Positions 25,578 to 37,019 of a stretch of DNA of 44,728 nucleotides are shown here, one piece after another. A model generated the notes under the pieces. It was not told where the DNA came from and searched no databases. It saw only the letters and a list, made by a program, of their open reading frames with translations. The position numbers were made by a program, and so were the translations under genes. Each line of letters begins with the position of its first letter. The stretch's first letter is position 1. Origin of the DNA: Auxenochlorella pyrenoidosa (Eukaryota > Chlorophyta > Trebouxiophyceae > Chlorellales > Chlorellaceae); NCBI GenBank assembly GCA_001430745.1, contig KQ481983.1, positions 740,692 through 785,419 on the forward strand, read 5' to 3'.

Positions 25578-26613
25578 ACCCCGCCCCCCCTCCCTCACCC
25601 CTGGTCTTTTTACAGCGGGCCTCCTGGCACTCACCTGCCAGCGGCAGCGATGCCGCAGCAGGCCGTGGCACGCCCACAGCAGCTCCACAGCAGACCAAAA
25701 CCTGAATTCTGACCACACTCCCCCCCCACCACACACACACAAGCACATGATACGCTTCCCGCTGCGGCCCGCGATCCTCTGCTCCTCCCTTTCCCCTCAG
25801 CTTTTTGCTTGCCCCTCTCTGCTTCTCAACACACGACGCACGTATGCACACCTTCCTTCTGTGAATGGAAATATGATGAAGGAGAGAAGTCAGGGGAGGT
25901 TGCTGGCAAGAGCTGTCTGATGCCCTTTGAGCATGCCTGAGCGCTCTCAAGCATGCCGACCTGGCACGCCACAGGCCTGGCCCACCCCTGGAGCTTGCAG
26001 GCTGCAACACCATGCGAGCCCTGCCCCAGCATCCTGCTTGCTCGCCCGCCTGCCTGCTTGCCTGCAGCGCAACCAGACCTGCCTGGCTGACAAGGAGTCC
26101 TGCGGATAACTGCGAGGGCGGCGCCTGCACCTGCACAAATTGGCCAGCGGCGGCCTCAGGCGGAAAGGGGTTGCTTGCCTCTCGATGTGCGCGCAGCATG
26201 CATGCTGAGTGTGCCGGGTTCACCGCCCGTGCGCCTGGTGTGCATCCCCAAGATGCAAGATGTACAGCGGCGCATCTCTGACACTTCTTCCACACTCATT
26301 TGGACCTCACACACCGCTGAGAGGAAGCGGTACAGGCATGGATTGACAAGGGAAGGAGTTGGGTTTTGGGGGCTGCGCAGCCGTCCCATCCAGGGGGCCA
26401 GCAGGCGTGCGCCCGATGAAAATGCAGTGACGGCAGGGATGATGAAACAATGGCGCCTGCAGGCGCGATGCATGGGCAGGGCATGCCTGCGGGGCAGCGA
26501 AGGTGCTGCCCGCAGCCGTTGAAATGCTGCCTGCCCAAAACGCGGGAAGACAGCAAGGATGAGTGGGAGTAGCGGGCCAGTCGGAAGCGCTACCAAGGGC
26601 TTGGCATGATGCC
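25578..26613. other. Intergenic space between convergent genes, holding an inverted exon relic
   Basis: The HMGB 3' UTR begins at the left and the 3' UTR of the cysteine-rich gene lies at the right. A CA run occurs near 25727-25740. The only coding-like material is the dead exon copy at about 26041-26200, listed separately. The remainder shows no gene. Confidence 0.55.
26041..26200 (+). pseudogene. Inverted, broken copy of an exon of the neighbouring cysteine-rich gene
   Basis: On the + strand, after tgcctgcttgcctgcag, the sequence reads NQTCLADKESC, then a 10-base insertion (ggataactgc) that brings a TAA and shifts the frame, then CEGGACTCT in the shifted frame. This matches exon 27 of the minus-strand gene at 28382-28439 (CNQTCLAGKETCEGGSCTC). 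Likeness continues into the flanks: ctcgcccgcctgcctgc before, and gcctctcg and agcatgca after, so this is a copy of genomic DNA and not of mRNA. The first Cys codon has become CGC and the donor gtgagt has become caaatt. It cannot be a working exon of a + strand gene. Confidence 0.8.
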
Positions 26614-29600
26614 TCAGGGCAGGTCGACGCAGGAACCGGTGTCGCAGATTTGGCCGGTGGGGCAGGTGTCGTTGCAGGCAGAGCAGTTGTAGTTCGGATC
26701 GGTGATGTCAGTCTCACACCTGCAGGTTGAGGGCAACACGACCGAGACGGGAGGGGGGGGGGGGGGGCGGGGGTTCAAATAGGTGGTGTCGGGGGGGCGG
26801 TGCTGTGTGGCTGTTGTTTGGTGACGCATGTGATGGGATCGCCACACAGGCTCAGCAGCAGCTGCCGGCGTGGAGAGTGCCGCCGCCAGCAGGCGCGCTG
26901 CCCTCACCCGTTGCTCCGGTTGCTGTCGCAGTCGGCAAAGCCGGCGTTGCAGAGGCACTGGTTGTTGGGGTCGGTACCAGCCGGGTCTTCTACAAAGGTG
27001 CAGGTCTCATTTTCGCCGCACGTGTTGCCACACTGCAGGGGCCCAAGCAGACGCAGGTTGGCAGGGCCGTGGCGCTGCCAAGCTGCACAGCCTGCCAGGG
27101 CCGCTTCAGACTGGCCGCACTGGCAGCGCATTGGGAACGCCGAAGAGCAGGTTGGGGAAAATCTCACCGTGCCGCAGTTGGTGCTCTTTGTGAAGTCCTG
27201 GTCGACTGCAGAGAGGGGGCGGAAGCGGCGGCGGCAGATGTAAAACCCCAACTGCCTGGACCACGATTTCGGCAGCGGGCGCAATGTGCGCGCTTTTGCA
27301 CCTCGTCAGCCGCACTGCCCTGCAGGGAAGCCGCAGGCCTTCAAACCCCGCCTGCCAGCCTGCTACACCAACGTTGATGTAGCAGGCGATAACACGCGGC
27401 AGCATGGCACATGCCACACAGGTCCCACTCTGCACAGCGAAGCGGAGGCAGGGTAGCACAGCAACTCACTGCACTCGCAGCCGCTGGCGCCGCACGTCTC
27501 CGCCTCGGAGCAGGTGGTGTTGCAGGCGCCGCAGTTGGAGCTGGTCAGCAGGGAGGCCTCGCAGCCTGCGGGCAGGAGGGCAGCGCGAGGACGCGTGCGC
27601 ACATACACACCGAAGCGGAGCCAGGGCCAACCTGCTGGCGGCGCTGCGCGCTCAGCTGGCTGGAGACGGCCCAGGCTGGGCCCGTATCTCGAGCCATGTT
27701 TGCTGATTGACAGATGGACTGGATGGAAACGCTAGAAAGCGCACCGTTGCCCGAGTTCCCGTCGCAGTCGTCGAAGCTTGCCATGCAGTCACAGATGTAG
27801 GCAGGGGCGCCGGGGGCGGGGTCCACGACGCCAACACACTCCTGCAGGCGTGCAAGGGAGGTGGCCTAAGGTCAGGGGGCAGCTGAGCAGCGAACGGCGC
27901 CGACCGGCAGCTGGCGAGGGCGCCCTCCCGGCAGTGGGTCAAGAGCTCGAACAGGGCAACAGGGCTGGCTGAGCCGCCAGCGGCCCCGGGCAAGCACAGG
28001 AGGGCTACTGGAGGCCAGCCTGTGTACCTGGTTTTGACCGCAGGTGTTGCCACACTGCACAAAGTGAGGACGGGGACACAAGTGCAGCAGATGTCAGGTG
28101 CGCATCTCCGTCAGGGCCGGTCGCTGTGGGCAGACTGATGCGAGGCAGGGGTGAGGGCTGCCGGGCTGCTGCTGGCTTGGCACGCACAGTAGACCCACCG
28201 TGCCGCAGTTGGTGCTCTTGGAGAAGTCCTGGTCGACTGAAGACAGCAGTGCGCCCGGGTGGGTGCAGGAAAGGGGTCAGCGCTAAAGGCATCTTTTCCG
28301 GGCGCAGCATGTGCACAGTGCATGCTACACAGGCAGCGAGAGGCGGGCACCTCCCTTTGCCCAAGCACGCCGGCCACTCACTGCAGGTGCAGGAGCCGCC
28401 CTCGCAGGTCTCCTTGCCGGCCAGGCAGGTCTGGTTGCACTGCAGGCAGGTGGGCGAGTGAGCAGCCAAGCACAAGGCCGAGGTTGCCGGCTGTGGCCGG
28501 CCTAATGCAGGCAAAGCCAGCAGAGTGGCCAGTGGATGCTGGGTGGGATAGGGGTACACCGAGGCGGCGCGCTATGCGCACACAAAGCATGGGAAGCGGG
28601 CAGCCGGCGACTTACGGCTCCGCAGTTGGCGTTTGTGTTCAGTGGGGTCAGGCAGCCTATGCCGACCTGGCCGTCGCAGCTGTCAAAACCTGAGAGCGGG
28701 GGGTGGGGTGGGGGGGAGGGGGCGCTTGTGGTTGGGTCGCATGATTCGATTGGCTGTCCTCAGCTACAAACCCCCTGCCCTACTGAGCGTCGCCGCTGGC
28801 GCAGCCGGTGCAGGGTGAGTGGCATTCATTTCAGTGGCAGGCACACCCGGACACGTGGTTTGGGACACACAGAACCAGTGCCAATTATTCACTGGGGGGC
28901 CTGTGGCTCACCATCAGAACAGGCGCAGGAGAAGTCGCCAGTGGCCAGGTCCTGCGTGCACTGCTCGTTGATGGCGGTGTTGCAGGCGTTCCCGCACTGT
29001 AGACGCAGAGGCAGTCGGGGGGTTGCGAAAGGGCATGGTGTGTGTGTGTCGCCTCTCTTCAGGCTGTCCTGCAGGGTAGAGGGCTTTCAGAGAAGCAGTG
29101 CTGCCACCGGCTGGCACTTGAGACACAGGCCAGGAACACTCACGGAGCCGCAGTTATCATTGGTGGTGAAGTCATCACTCTCTGCAGATTGCGAGGGAAG
29201 GGCAGCCAAAAGGGGTAGGATCGAGTTCAGGGCATGTGTAGCTTGCCCGACTGAGCGCACGCTTAGGCAGGGGCCACAGCGGGCCAAGCGCCAGCAGGTT
29301 GGGGGGGCTGCATGCCCTGCTTCGCCACAGCAAACAAAACAGCACAGCATGTGCAGCAGACCAGGGAAGGGGACTCCTCAGCGCAGCGCAGCACACTCAC
29401 TGCACGTGCAGTAGCTAGAACCGCTCCCGGGGTCAGTCGTGCACTCCTCTCCGGCCTCGCAAGTGATGCCGCAATCGCCGCAGTTGTTGGGCTGCGTGAT
29501 GTCCGTCTCGCAGCTGCAGGCGGGGGGTCCCAAGGGGGCAGGGTTCAGATGTGTTGCACACCCGCTTTAGGCGGAGGTCTTGCTGCTGCAGCTTGCACCC

Positions 29601-32600
29601 ACCAGGTCAGCTCCCCCAGTCCAGGGCCGGGGTTCACAGATTGCCTAGGCCCTCCAGGTGTGCAACCCTTATCCCGGGCTCATCCCTCCACCTGTCTGCA
29701 CCAGCATCCGTGATTGCAGAGGTCTACTGTGCTCACCCGTCAGGGTTGGTCGGGTCCTCCACGTCAGCATTACAGTCCTGGAAGTTGGGCGAGCACTGGC
29801 ACATGTACATGGCGTCTGGGCCCTCGCCGCCCACGTTTGCGCACTCCTGGTTGGGGGCGCAGGTGAGGCCGCACTGCACGGGGGGAGGGGTACAGCCAAC
29901 GTGGCCTAGTCCTTGTGGGTGGCTGCCTGAGCCTGCTAGAAGCCAAACAGTTGTCTGGAAGGGGTTGCAGCTGGCTGGGTTCCTGTAGGCAGCTGACACC
30001 CGTCCCACACTCTTGCTGTGGCATCCGGGGCTCACCCCGCCACAGTTGGTAGGCTTGGAGAAGTCTGTGTCATCTGCAGGACAAAAAGGGAGGGCGGGGG
30101 TGCTGTGTGCATGCGGCGCGCTGATGACGGTTGCCCAGCTTGGTGGGCTATTCAAGAGGGTCATGGGTCTGCGGCCATGCGTCAGGGCACACTGCACCGG
30201 GCGGACATGGCTGGCCTGCAGGCACGTCATGCTCGGCCCATCTTGGCTGCCCAGCAACCGATTCTCAAGGGTTGGAAGGGCCAGCTGCTGCCGCTTACCG
30301 CACACGCATTCATAGGCAGGCGGGTCGGCAGGGCCGGCGGTGTTGGCACAGTGCAGGCCCGTGTCACACACGGCGCCGCAGGAGCCGCAGTTGTCGTTCG
30401 TGTTCAGCTCAGTCTCGCAGCTGCGGGCCAGCAAGGGGCACAGCTGGCCTGGCTGGTGGGCAGGTAGCCCCAAGGGTGAAGCATTGGAGCAGTGACAAGG
30501 CCCATTAGCATGCCAGCTGCATTGTCTTGACTGCAGAAGCACCCGCAGCACACAACCCGGCCGCCCATGCAGCTGTCGCTTCCTTCTTCAGTTGCCAGCA
30601 TGCAGCCTCACCCAGGCGTGTCGATGTCACAGTCCCCGAAGCCGGCGTTGCACTGGCAAGCGAATGCAGGGTCCTCTCCCGTGCCGGCATTTGCGTCGAC
30701 ACATTGCTCATTCCCATCAGCGTAGCACACGTTGCCACACTGCATGGGTTGGCAGAATGAGCTGGCAGTGTGGGTGCGGCAGCTGCTCTCGGGCACACCC
30801 TTGTGCGTGCGTGTCATATTATAGGCCATGCTGCAGCCAAGGCACCTTATCAGGCTGCCTTTTGCAGTGCATCTAAGCTTGCCACATGACTGGATCATGC
30901 GGCGCCAGCCAGAGAGCCTTGCTCAGCACACCTGGAGGCATGCCTGCTTCCCAGCAGGCTCAGTGCCTGACATGGCTGGCAGGCGCGGCTGTGCTCACCT
31001 GGCCGCAGTTGTCATTGCTGTTCAGCTCCTCGGGTGGCACATCTGCAGCGTGCATTCACACAGGGGAGGGACGGGTGTGACAGCCCAGCTGCCAAACAGA
31101 CTGCGTCGTGGGCGAGGTCGTGCTGCAAGACAGCCACACCCAGCGAGAATTGCAGACACAAGGCTCTACGGAAGGCAAGTGCACTCACTGCACACGCAGG
31201 CGTAAAGGCCAGTGAAGTCATCCAGGCGGCACTCCTCGCTGTCAGCGCATGCATTGCCACTGCAGGGGGGTTGGGTGCCGCAACGGCGGCGCACGGGTGG
31301 GTTGATAGCATGAAACGAGGGCATGGTAGGGAGCCAGCAAGCAAACAGTCGCATGCTCCACAGGGTGCTGGCATGCCCTGCTGCCGCAGACGCAGGAGGG
31401 GGCCGCAGCGGGCACCCACCAGTCTCCGCAGTTTAGGGGGTCGCTGAGCTCAGTCTCGCAGCTGCAGAGGAGACCAGGCAATAATGCGTGGCTGCTCAGA
31501 AAAGGTCTAGAGAAAGAGAGGGAGAGGGGTTGGATTTGCATGTGGTGGTCATCAGAGCAGGCTGGAAAGCCGAGACTGTGTGCAGGCTGGCAGGGAGCAC
31601 AGGGTGACAAGATGACGAGGCCCCTTTGCAAAAGGCGCTCCGACCGCCCTTCCCCATTCTTGCCCGTTGCTGCGCAAGCCATCACAGTCCTTCTTATCTG
31701 CAGCAGACAGGAGGCTTACACGCAGGTCAGGAGGGGAATCGCAATGCACACAGCCGAATGGCTGGCACCGCACCCCGTGGTGAAACACCCTCACTGCCGG
31801 GTGCCGCACTTCACTGCCCTCACCGGCAGTGCAGGCGCAGAAGGGGGTGTCCTCAGCGTCTGTGACACATTCCTCGCCCGCTGCGCAGGCATAGCCGCAC
31901 TGCAAGGGGCACAGCGGGTACCTAAATGAGTTCTGCTCACTCCACTGCGGCCAGACACAGTAGATGCCTTTAGGTGCCTTCGGCCAGAGAAGGCCTTCCC
32001 AGGGACAGGGGCAGGCTTGCATAGTTACCCTGGCTGCAGCAGTGCCCCAGCAGGCTGATGCAGCAGGCACACTGCAGCGCCGGGCACCAGCCCTTACCAT
32101 GCCGCAGCTTGTGCTCTCGGTCAGAGACGTCTCTGCAGGCAGGCACGATGTGAGCAGAGGGGGTTGAGCGAAGGAGAGAAATGGGCAGCGAGGGGGGCAG
32201 TGTCTGTAAGCGACACACATGCCGGGAACAGGCGCCTTGGGTGCTAAAGCACGAGGGCGCAGGCGGCAGAGGGTGCCGGCTGAAGACTCACTGCACTGCT
32301 TCTTGCCGCCGACACACTTCTGGAAGAGCTCGCATGCATTGCCACACTGCAAGAAGGCAAGGGGGGGCAATAACGGGGGTTCCTTCACAGCCGCAACAGC
32401 CCAGTCAGCGGGCCGTGAGGCAGCGCTGCAGGGGCTGCTGCCAGGGCACACCTTTGCACAGACTGCGAGAGGTATTCTCATGCCATTCCTCAAAGCATCG
32501 ACACATGGTCCGGCTGCTGAGCATCGTGCTGTCGCACTCCCTCGGCAGCTCACCGCGCCACAGTTGGCGGCATTGTTGTTGAGGTTGACCTCGCAGCCAT

Positions 32601-35600
32601 TGTCCCAGCTGCCGTCGCAGTTGCCGAAGCCCGGCTTGCACGCTGCACACTGGCCGTTGACGCAGACGGTGTTGTTGCCACAGACCCTGCGGACGCATGT
32701 TGGAGCGTGCGGTTTGTAAGCCGAGGGTAGGGCCATGTTATACATTAACAGCTGCAAGCCCAATGTCGGCCGGTCAAGCATGGTTGCCCAGGGAGGCTTG
32801 AAAGGGCAAGGGAGAAGAGTATCACCCTGCACTCACTTGCCACAAGCGCCACAGTTGGTGCTGTTTGTCAGCAGGTTGGTCTTGCAGCCGGTGGCGGTCG
32901 GGCTGCAGTCGCCCCAGCCGGCGTCGCAAGTGCAGCTGCCGCTGACGCAGTGCTCGTGGTCAGAGGTGGCGCACTTGGCGCCGCACTTGCCGCAGTTGGT
33001 GTCGGAAGCCATCAGGTTCACCTCGCAGCCTGCAAGCAGGTGCATCAGTCGTCCTAGTAAGTACACCGAAAGCAGGGTGCAGCCATCGTACAGCCTTCAT
33101 CCCCATAAGCCGCAACTCAGCCATGCCCAGCATGCCCCTGCAGTGACTTGAAGTCCCATCGGCCATTTATCCTTTACACCCGCCCACCTGTGGACTGCAC
33201 GCCGTCGCAGTTGCCCCACAGCTCAATCGCGCCGGCAGCGTTAGGAGCTGCAGGCAGCAGCAACGTGAGGCGGCGGCATCGGTCTAGGGTCCTGAGATTG
33301 CGATTGTACCGGACATGGACAGCTGCGGCACGCGTTCCTTCACTGCCCAACCATCCAGGCCCACCCAAGCGGGGCTTGGCAGACACTTGTGCAAGAGGGA
33401 ATGTTGAAGATTATCAAGCGGGGGCTCCCTGCGCACCTGCTTGCTTGCAGATGCAGGATCCGTCGCTGCAGTCCATGTTCTTGCCGCAGACGTTGCCGCA
33501 GGTTCCGCAGGCGGTGACGCTGTCGGGGTCCGTGATGGCTGCGGGGCCAGGCAGGGGGGAAAAATGGCGACAGTCAGGTAACAAGGCAATTGGGCACCCG
33601 CAACGGGTGCAGGCTGCAAGAAAAGTGCACTGAGTGTGTGCAGACCGTGAAGGTTCAGAAGACCCCTGTTGCCCTGCAGCCCCCCCGCCGCCTCGNNNNN
33701 NNNNNNNNNNNNNNNNNNNNNNNNNNNNNNNNNNNNNNNNNNNNNNNNNNNNNNNNNNNNNNNNNNNNNNNNNNNNNNNNNNNNNNNNNNNNNNNNNNNN
33801 NNNNNNNNNNNNNNNNNNNNNNNNNNNNNNNNNNNNNNNNNNNNNNNNNNNNNNNNNNNNNNNNNNNNNNNNNNNNNNNNNNNNNNNNNNNNNNNNNNNN
33901 NNNNNNNNNNNNNNNNNNNNNNNNNNNNNNNNNNNNNNNNNNNNNNNNNNNNNNNNNNNNNNNNNNNNNNNNNNNNNNNNNNNNNNNNNNNNNNNNNNNN
34001 NNNNNNNNNNNNNNNNNNNNNNNNNNNNNNNNNNNNNNNNNNNNNNNNNNNNNNNNNNNNNNNNNNNNNNNNNNNNNNNNNNNNNNNNNNNNNNNNNNNN
34101 NNNNNNNNNNNNNNNNNNNNNNNNNNNNNNNNNNNNNNNNNNNNNNNNNNNNNNNNNNNNNNNNNNNNNNCCCGACCCCACCCCCACCCCCTCCGATTTG
34201 CCCGCCCGCTCACTGGTCCCCTTGCAGAAGCACTGCCCAGCCTTGCACTCCTCGCCCGCTCCGCACGCGTTGCCACACTGCACTCAGGTAGGGCAGGGAT
34301 AGCGGTGTTTGAGACATGGGCGCCGCATCTTCGGCAGAGCAGCTAGGGTGGGCAGCATGCAGGGTAACACAAGGGGACTGCAGCACGCAGCTTGACAAGA
34401 GAGGATAGATACCAGACAGCGGCTGGTTGTGTCACAAAGGCCACCCCACCTTGCCGCAGTTCTTCATGTCTGTCAGCAGGCTGGCTTCGCAGCCTGGTTC
34501 AGATGTGGGAGGGGGCACACCAATAGAGGTGCCGTCAGCCTTGCAGGCAGGCAGACGAGGCCCCCTGAGGGATGTGCGGGAGCTGCCAATACATTGCTTC
34601 CCGTTGACACCAGCCAGAGCCCAGCACCTCAAGGCAGGTTGCCGCCCCCTCACCGTCGCCCAGCTTCCCGTTGCATTCGCCAAAGTTGGCCTTGCAAGTG
34701 CAGTCGCCGTTGATGCAGTCCTGGTTGGGGCCGCACCTGCAGGGGAGCGGCTAACCATTCACAGTGAGGGGCCATCAAAACATGTTGGCGATTTGGTGTC
34801 GGCAAGCAGTTGCGACCATTCGCCTGCCCGCAGCCACTCCCTTCTCCTTCCCATGAGGCCCCACACATCCCCGCCCCTCTAGCCACTTGCTTGTTGCCAC
34901 AGCTGCCGCAGTTGTCTTTGGTGGTCAGGGCGGTCTCACTGCACGGGACAGTGTGCAAAGGGTTTTACTGGGGCAGAGAGTCGGAGCAGCTGTGAATGCA
35001 CGACAATGTAGACACCGCAGCACTGCCCAGTGGTAGGCGGCTCTACCACAGGCTCAAATCAGTCTGCATGGCTGCCGCCGGCCGCCGTTCTGCTGTGTTG
35101 ACCATTCTACGCCCTCTCTTTTTTCCACCCTCCTTAATAAGTGTGCCTGGCCACACCCAGCCTGCCAGCATGTGCACCGGCTGCTGCGGCTTGACCCTGC
35201 TGCAGAGGCTCCATTATGTATGGAGAGTGCGGCCGGCAGTTGCACAACGGCAACAGCAGCGCGCAGGCGCGGCCTCACCAGCCGTTGTTGGCGTTGCAGT
35301 CGCACTTGTCGAAGCCGGCCTTGCACACGCAGGACCAGGTTGCGGCCCTGCCGACGGTGTCGCAGCGCGTGTTGGCGGTGGCGCCGGTGTTGGGGCAGTC
35401 GGCGTCCTTGCAGCAGGGCTTGCAGGCAAACTTGCCCGGCGAGATCTGGCAGTTCTTCAGGCCTGTACGGCATGGTACGGCGAGAGGACTGCTCGATAAA
35501 AGGTGCACACTTTGTTCGACGGGATGGTGGTGTGTGCCCTGCAAAACATTGGCTGGCAGGGCCAGCCTGGCGGGAGGCGCTAGCGGGGGCACAGGGGCAG

Positions 35601-36094
35601 CGACAGCTTCTGAAGGGAGGGCATACCGGGTGCGCACGCGGCCAGCAGGCTCCTCGAGAAGCCGCCTGCAGCAGTGGGGTGCAGCATGTGGGGTAGGGAG
35701 AGGGAGCAGGTGTCGAGGCGGCGACATCCTCTGCTGCTAACAAGACGAGGGGCTGCTGTGCGGCTTGGTGGTCACGAGGCTGGCGGTGCCCCGTGCATCC
35801 ACGCTGCTGTCAACCCGCCTTGCTCTGCCTTTGCCCAGCCTGGCCGCACCTGAAGCATCCTCAGGAATGACCTCCACTTGCCTGCACGCACGTCGAGTGT
35901 GACAGATGGCTCTCCCAGCGGTCAGGGGCAAATATGTGGCTGGCCGGCCGTGCGGCTGAACGGACGCAGCGGCGGCTGAGTGGTATTCGGCCGACAATTT
36001 CCGCGACGGTGCCCGGCCGGACCCCTCACCTGCTGCTTTCGACACCGGAAACCAGCAGAGCCACGGCGGCCAGCACGAAGGCTCCCGACTTCAT
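26614..36094 (-). CDS. Secreted cysteine-rich NCGxC-repeat protein, 34 exons, 894 aa
   Basis: All 34 exons close in phase from ATG at 36094 to TGA at 26614. The first ones are 36030-36094, 35850-35881, 35279-35462, 34891-34938, 34654-34736, 34450-34493, 34214-34277; the last ones are 27470-27565, 27168-27205, 26908-27032, 26614-26719. Residues 1-20 (MKSGAFVLAAVALLVSGVES) are a signal peptide. An N-terminal Cys domain (about 33-95) ends CKAGFDKCDCNANNG. The rest is an array of units of the form CETxLxxxxNCGxCGxxC, then C.xG.CxC, then GFxDCDxxxxNG, with about 19 NCG-type motifs. It ends CDTGSCVDLP, with no membrane span or GPI signal, so it should be soluble in the cell wall or medium. Similar NCGxCG arrays occur in STIG1-like and myxobacterial surface proteins; the likeness may be only compositional. 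Introns 4 and 15 begin with GC (34890, 31663). Intron 7 holds the second N run and phase matches across it. Function unknown; matrix or adhesion is a guess. Confidence 0.88.
26753..26770 (+). repeat. G homopolymer tract in the last intron of the cysteine-rich gene
   Basis: A run of about 16 G with one C, in the intron before the last exon, reads as a C-rich pyrimidine tract in the transcript. Such runs are prone to length error in sequencing. Confidence 0.7.
33696..34170. other. Assembly gap (475 N) inside an intron
   Basis: The gap lies in intron 7 of the cysteine-rich gene, between exon 34214-34277 (ends in phase 1 before gtgagc) and exon 33437-33538 (begins CCATCACGG, completing a Thr codon). 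The phase match means no coding loss is required. However, because this gene adds exons by duplication, one or more whole cassettes of phase 1-1 could be hidden. Confidence 0.8.
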
Positions 36095-37019
36095 GGCGAG
36101 GCGGCCGGCAAGGACTGGTGACTGTTCTCGCGGCGCGGCCAGGTCAGATGTAATTGTTCCGACTTCTTGACCTCACGGCGAGAGCCGAGCACTGCGGCCC
36201 TATGGGTCCTTCAAGGAAGCCGGTCGGGGCGGCTTGTGCTTCTTCTTCTTCTCCTTCTTCCGCTTCTGTCGTGGCGCAGAACTAATGGAAACTCGGCTCC
36301 TGGGTCCGGATTAGGCCCACTTCGGGCGGAGCCACGTTTTGTCGATCCTGCCGCTGCCGCGGGCAGCGCAGCGCAACGAGCCTGTGGCTGGAGACCCTTG
36401 TGTTCACCTTGTCAATTTCGCCTCCCACAGCTGGCTAATGAGTGACCCGGCAGTATTGCACGGGCAATATTCCGAGCTAGAGCGTCTGACGTCTGCAATC
36501 TGCGCTGCCAAGGGATGCTGTCTTCGGCGGGACCCCGCACAGGCTGTGGCCGCAGATTGATCTGGCCAGGTACAGTCCCGGAGCGACAAACCATTCCAAA
36601 AAGCAGGAGAACGTATGCTGCGGGCTCCGCATGGTAGCCACTGCCGACCACGGGGGTCTTGCCAGGTATGTGTGCAGCAACCGGCCTTCTGCCCTGCCTT
36701 GCATGCAGTGTACACGGGACGCTGTACTCGCAGGTATCAAGGGGCGGGGTTGGCCGGGCGCACAGCGTGTGCAGCTGTTAACAGCAAATGCGACAGCAGA
36801 TGGAAGTACAGCATGAAAGCAGAGCAGAACCGAGAGCAGCGGCGGAATGAGCAGCGGGATGAGCAGCGGAATGAGCAGCGGGAGAAACAAGGGGCAGCAT
36901 GGGGAGCAGGGGAGGTGGGGTTAAAGATGGGGGGCCGTTGCGCGCACGCAGCGCGGCGGCAAGCAGGCAAGGGACATCCCAGTCTGCCGTACGCCCAGGC
37001 CCAGGGCTGCCGAGTGACT
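36095..37019. other. 925-bp intergenic space upstream of the cysteine-rich gene
   Basis: This holds the promoter of the cysteine-rich gene and the 3' UTR of the ERGIC-type gene, both on the minus strand. A pyrimidine microsatellite (ttcttcttcttctccttcttcc) lies at about 36240-36262 and a 12-bp tandem repeat at 36833-36885. No conserved coding frame is found on either strand. Confidence 0.5.
36833..36885 (+). repeat. 12-bp tandem repeat (gagcagcggaat-like), about four copies
   Basis: Units gagcagcggcggaat, gagcagcgggat, gagcagcggaat and gagcagcgggag follow one another. They would code Glu-Gln-Arg-Asn/Asp on the + strand, but no gene is supported there. Confidence 0.75.

Noticed and set aside
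24105..25748. 547-codon open frame antisense to the HMGB gene
   Set aside because: It is the complement of exons, introns and the 3' UTR of a well-supported gene. The product is low-complexity Leu/Pro/Arg, the reverse of the acidic tail coding, with no family motif.
26727..27377. Plus-strand open frame over the last exons of the cysteine-rich gene
   Set aside because: It is the complement of exons whose minus-strand reading gives conserved Cys motifs with correct splice sites.
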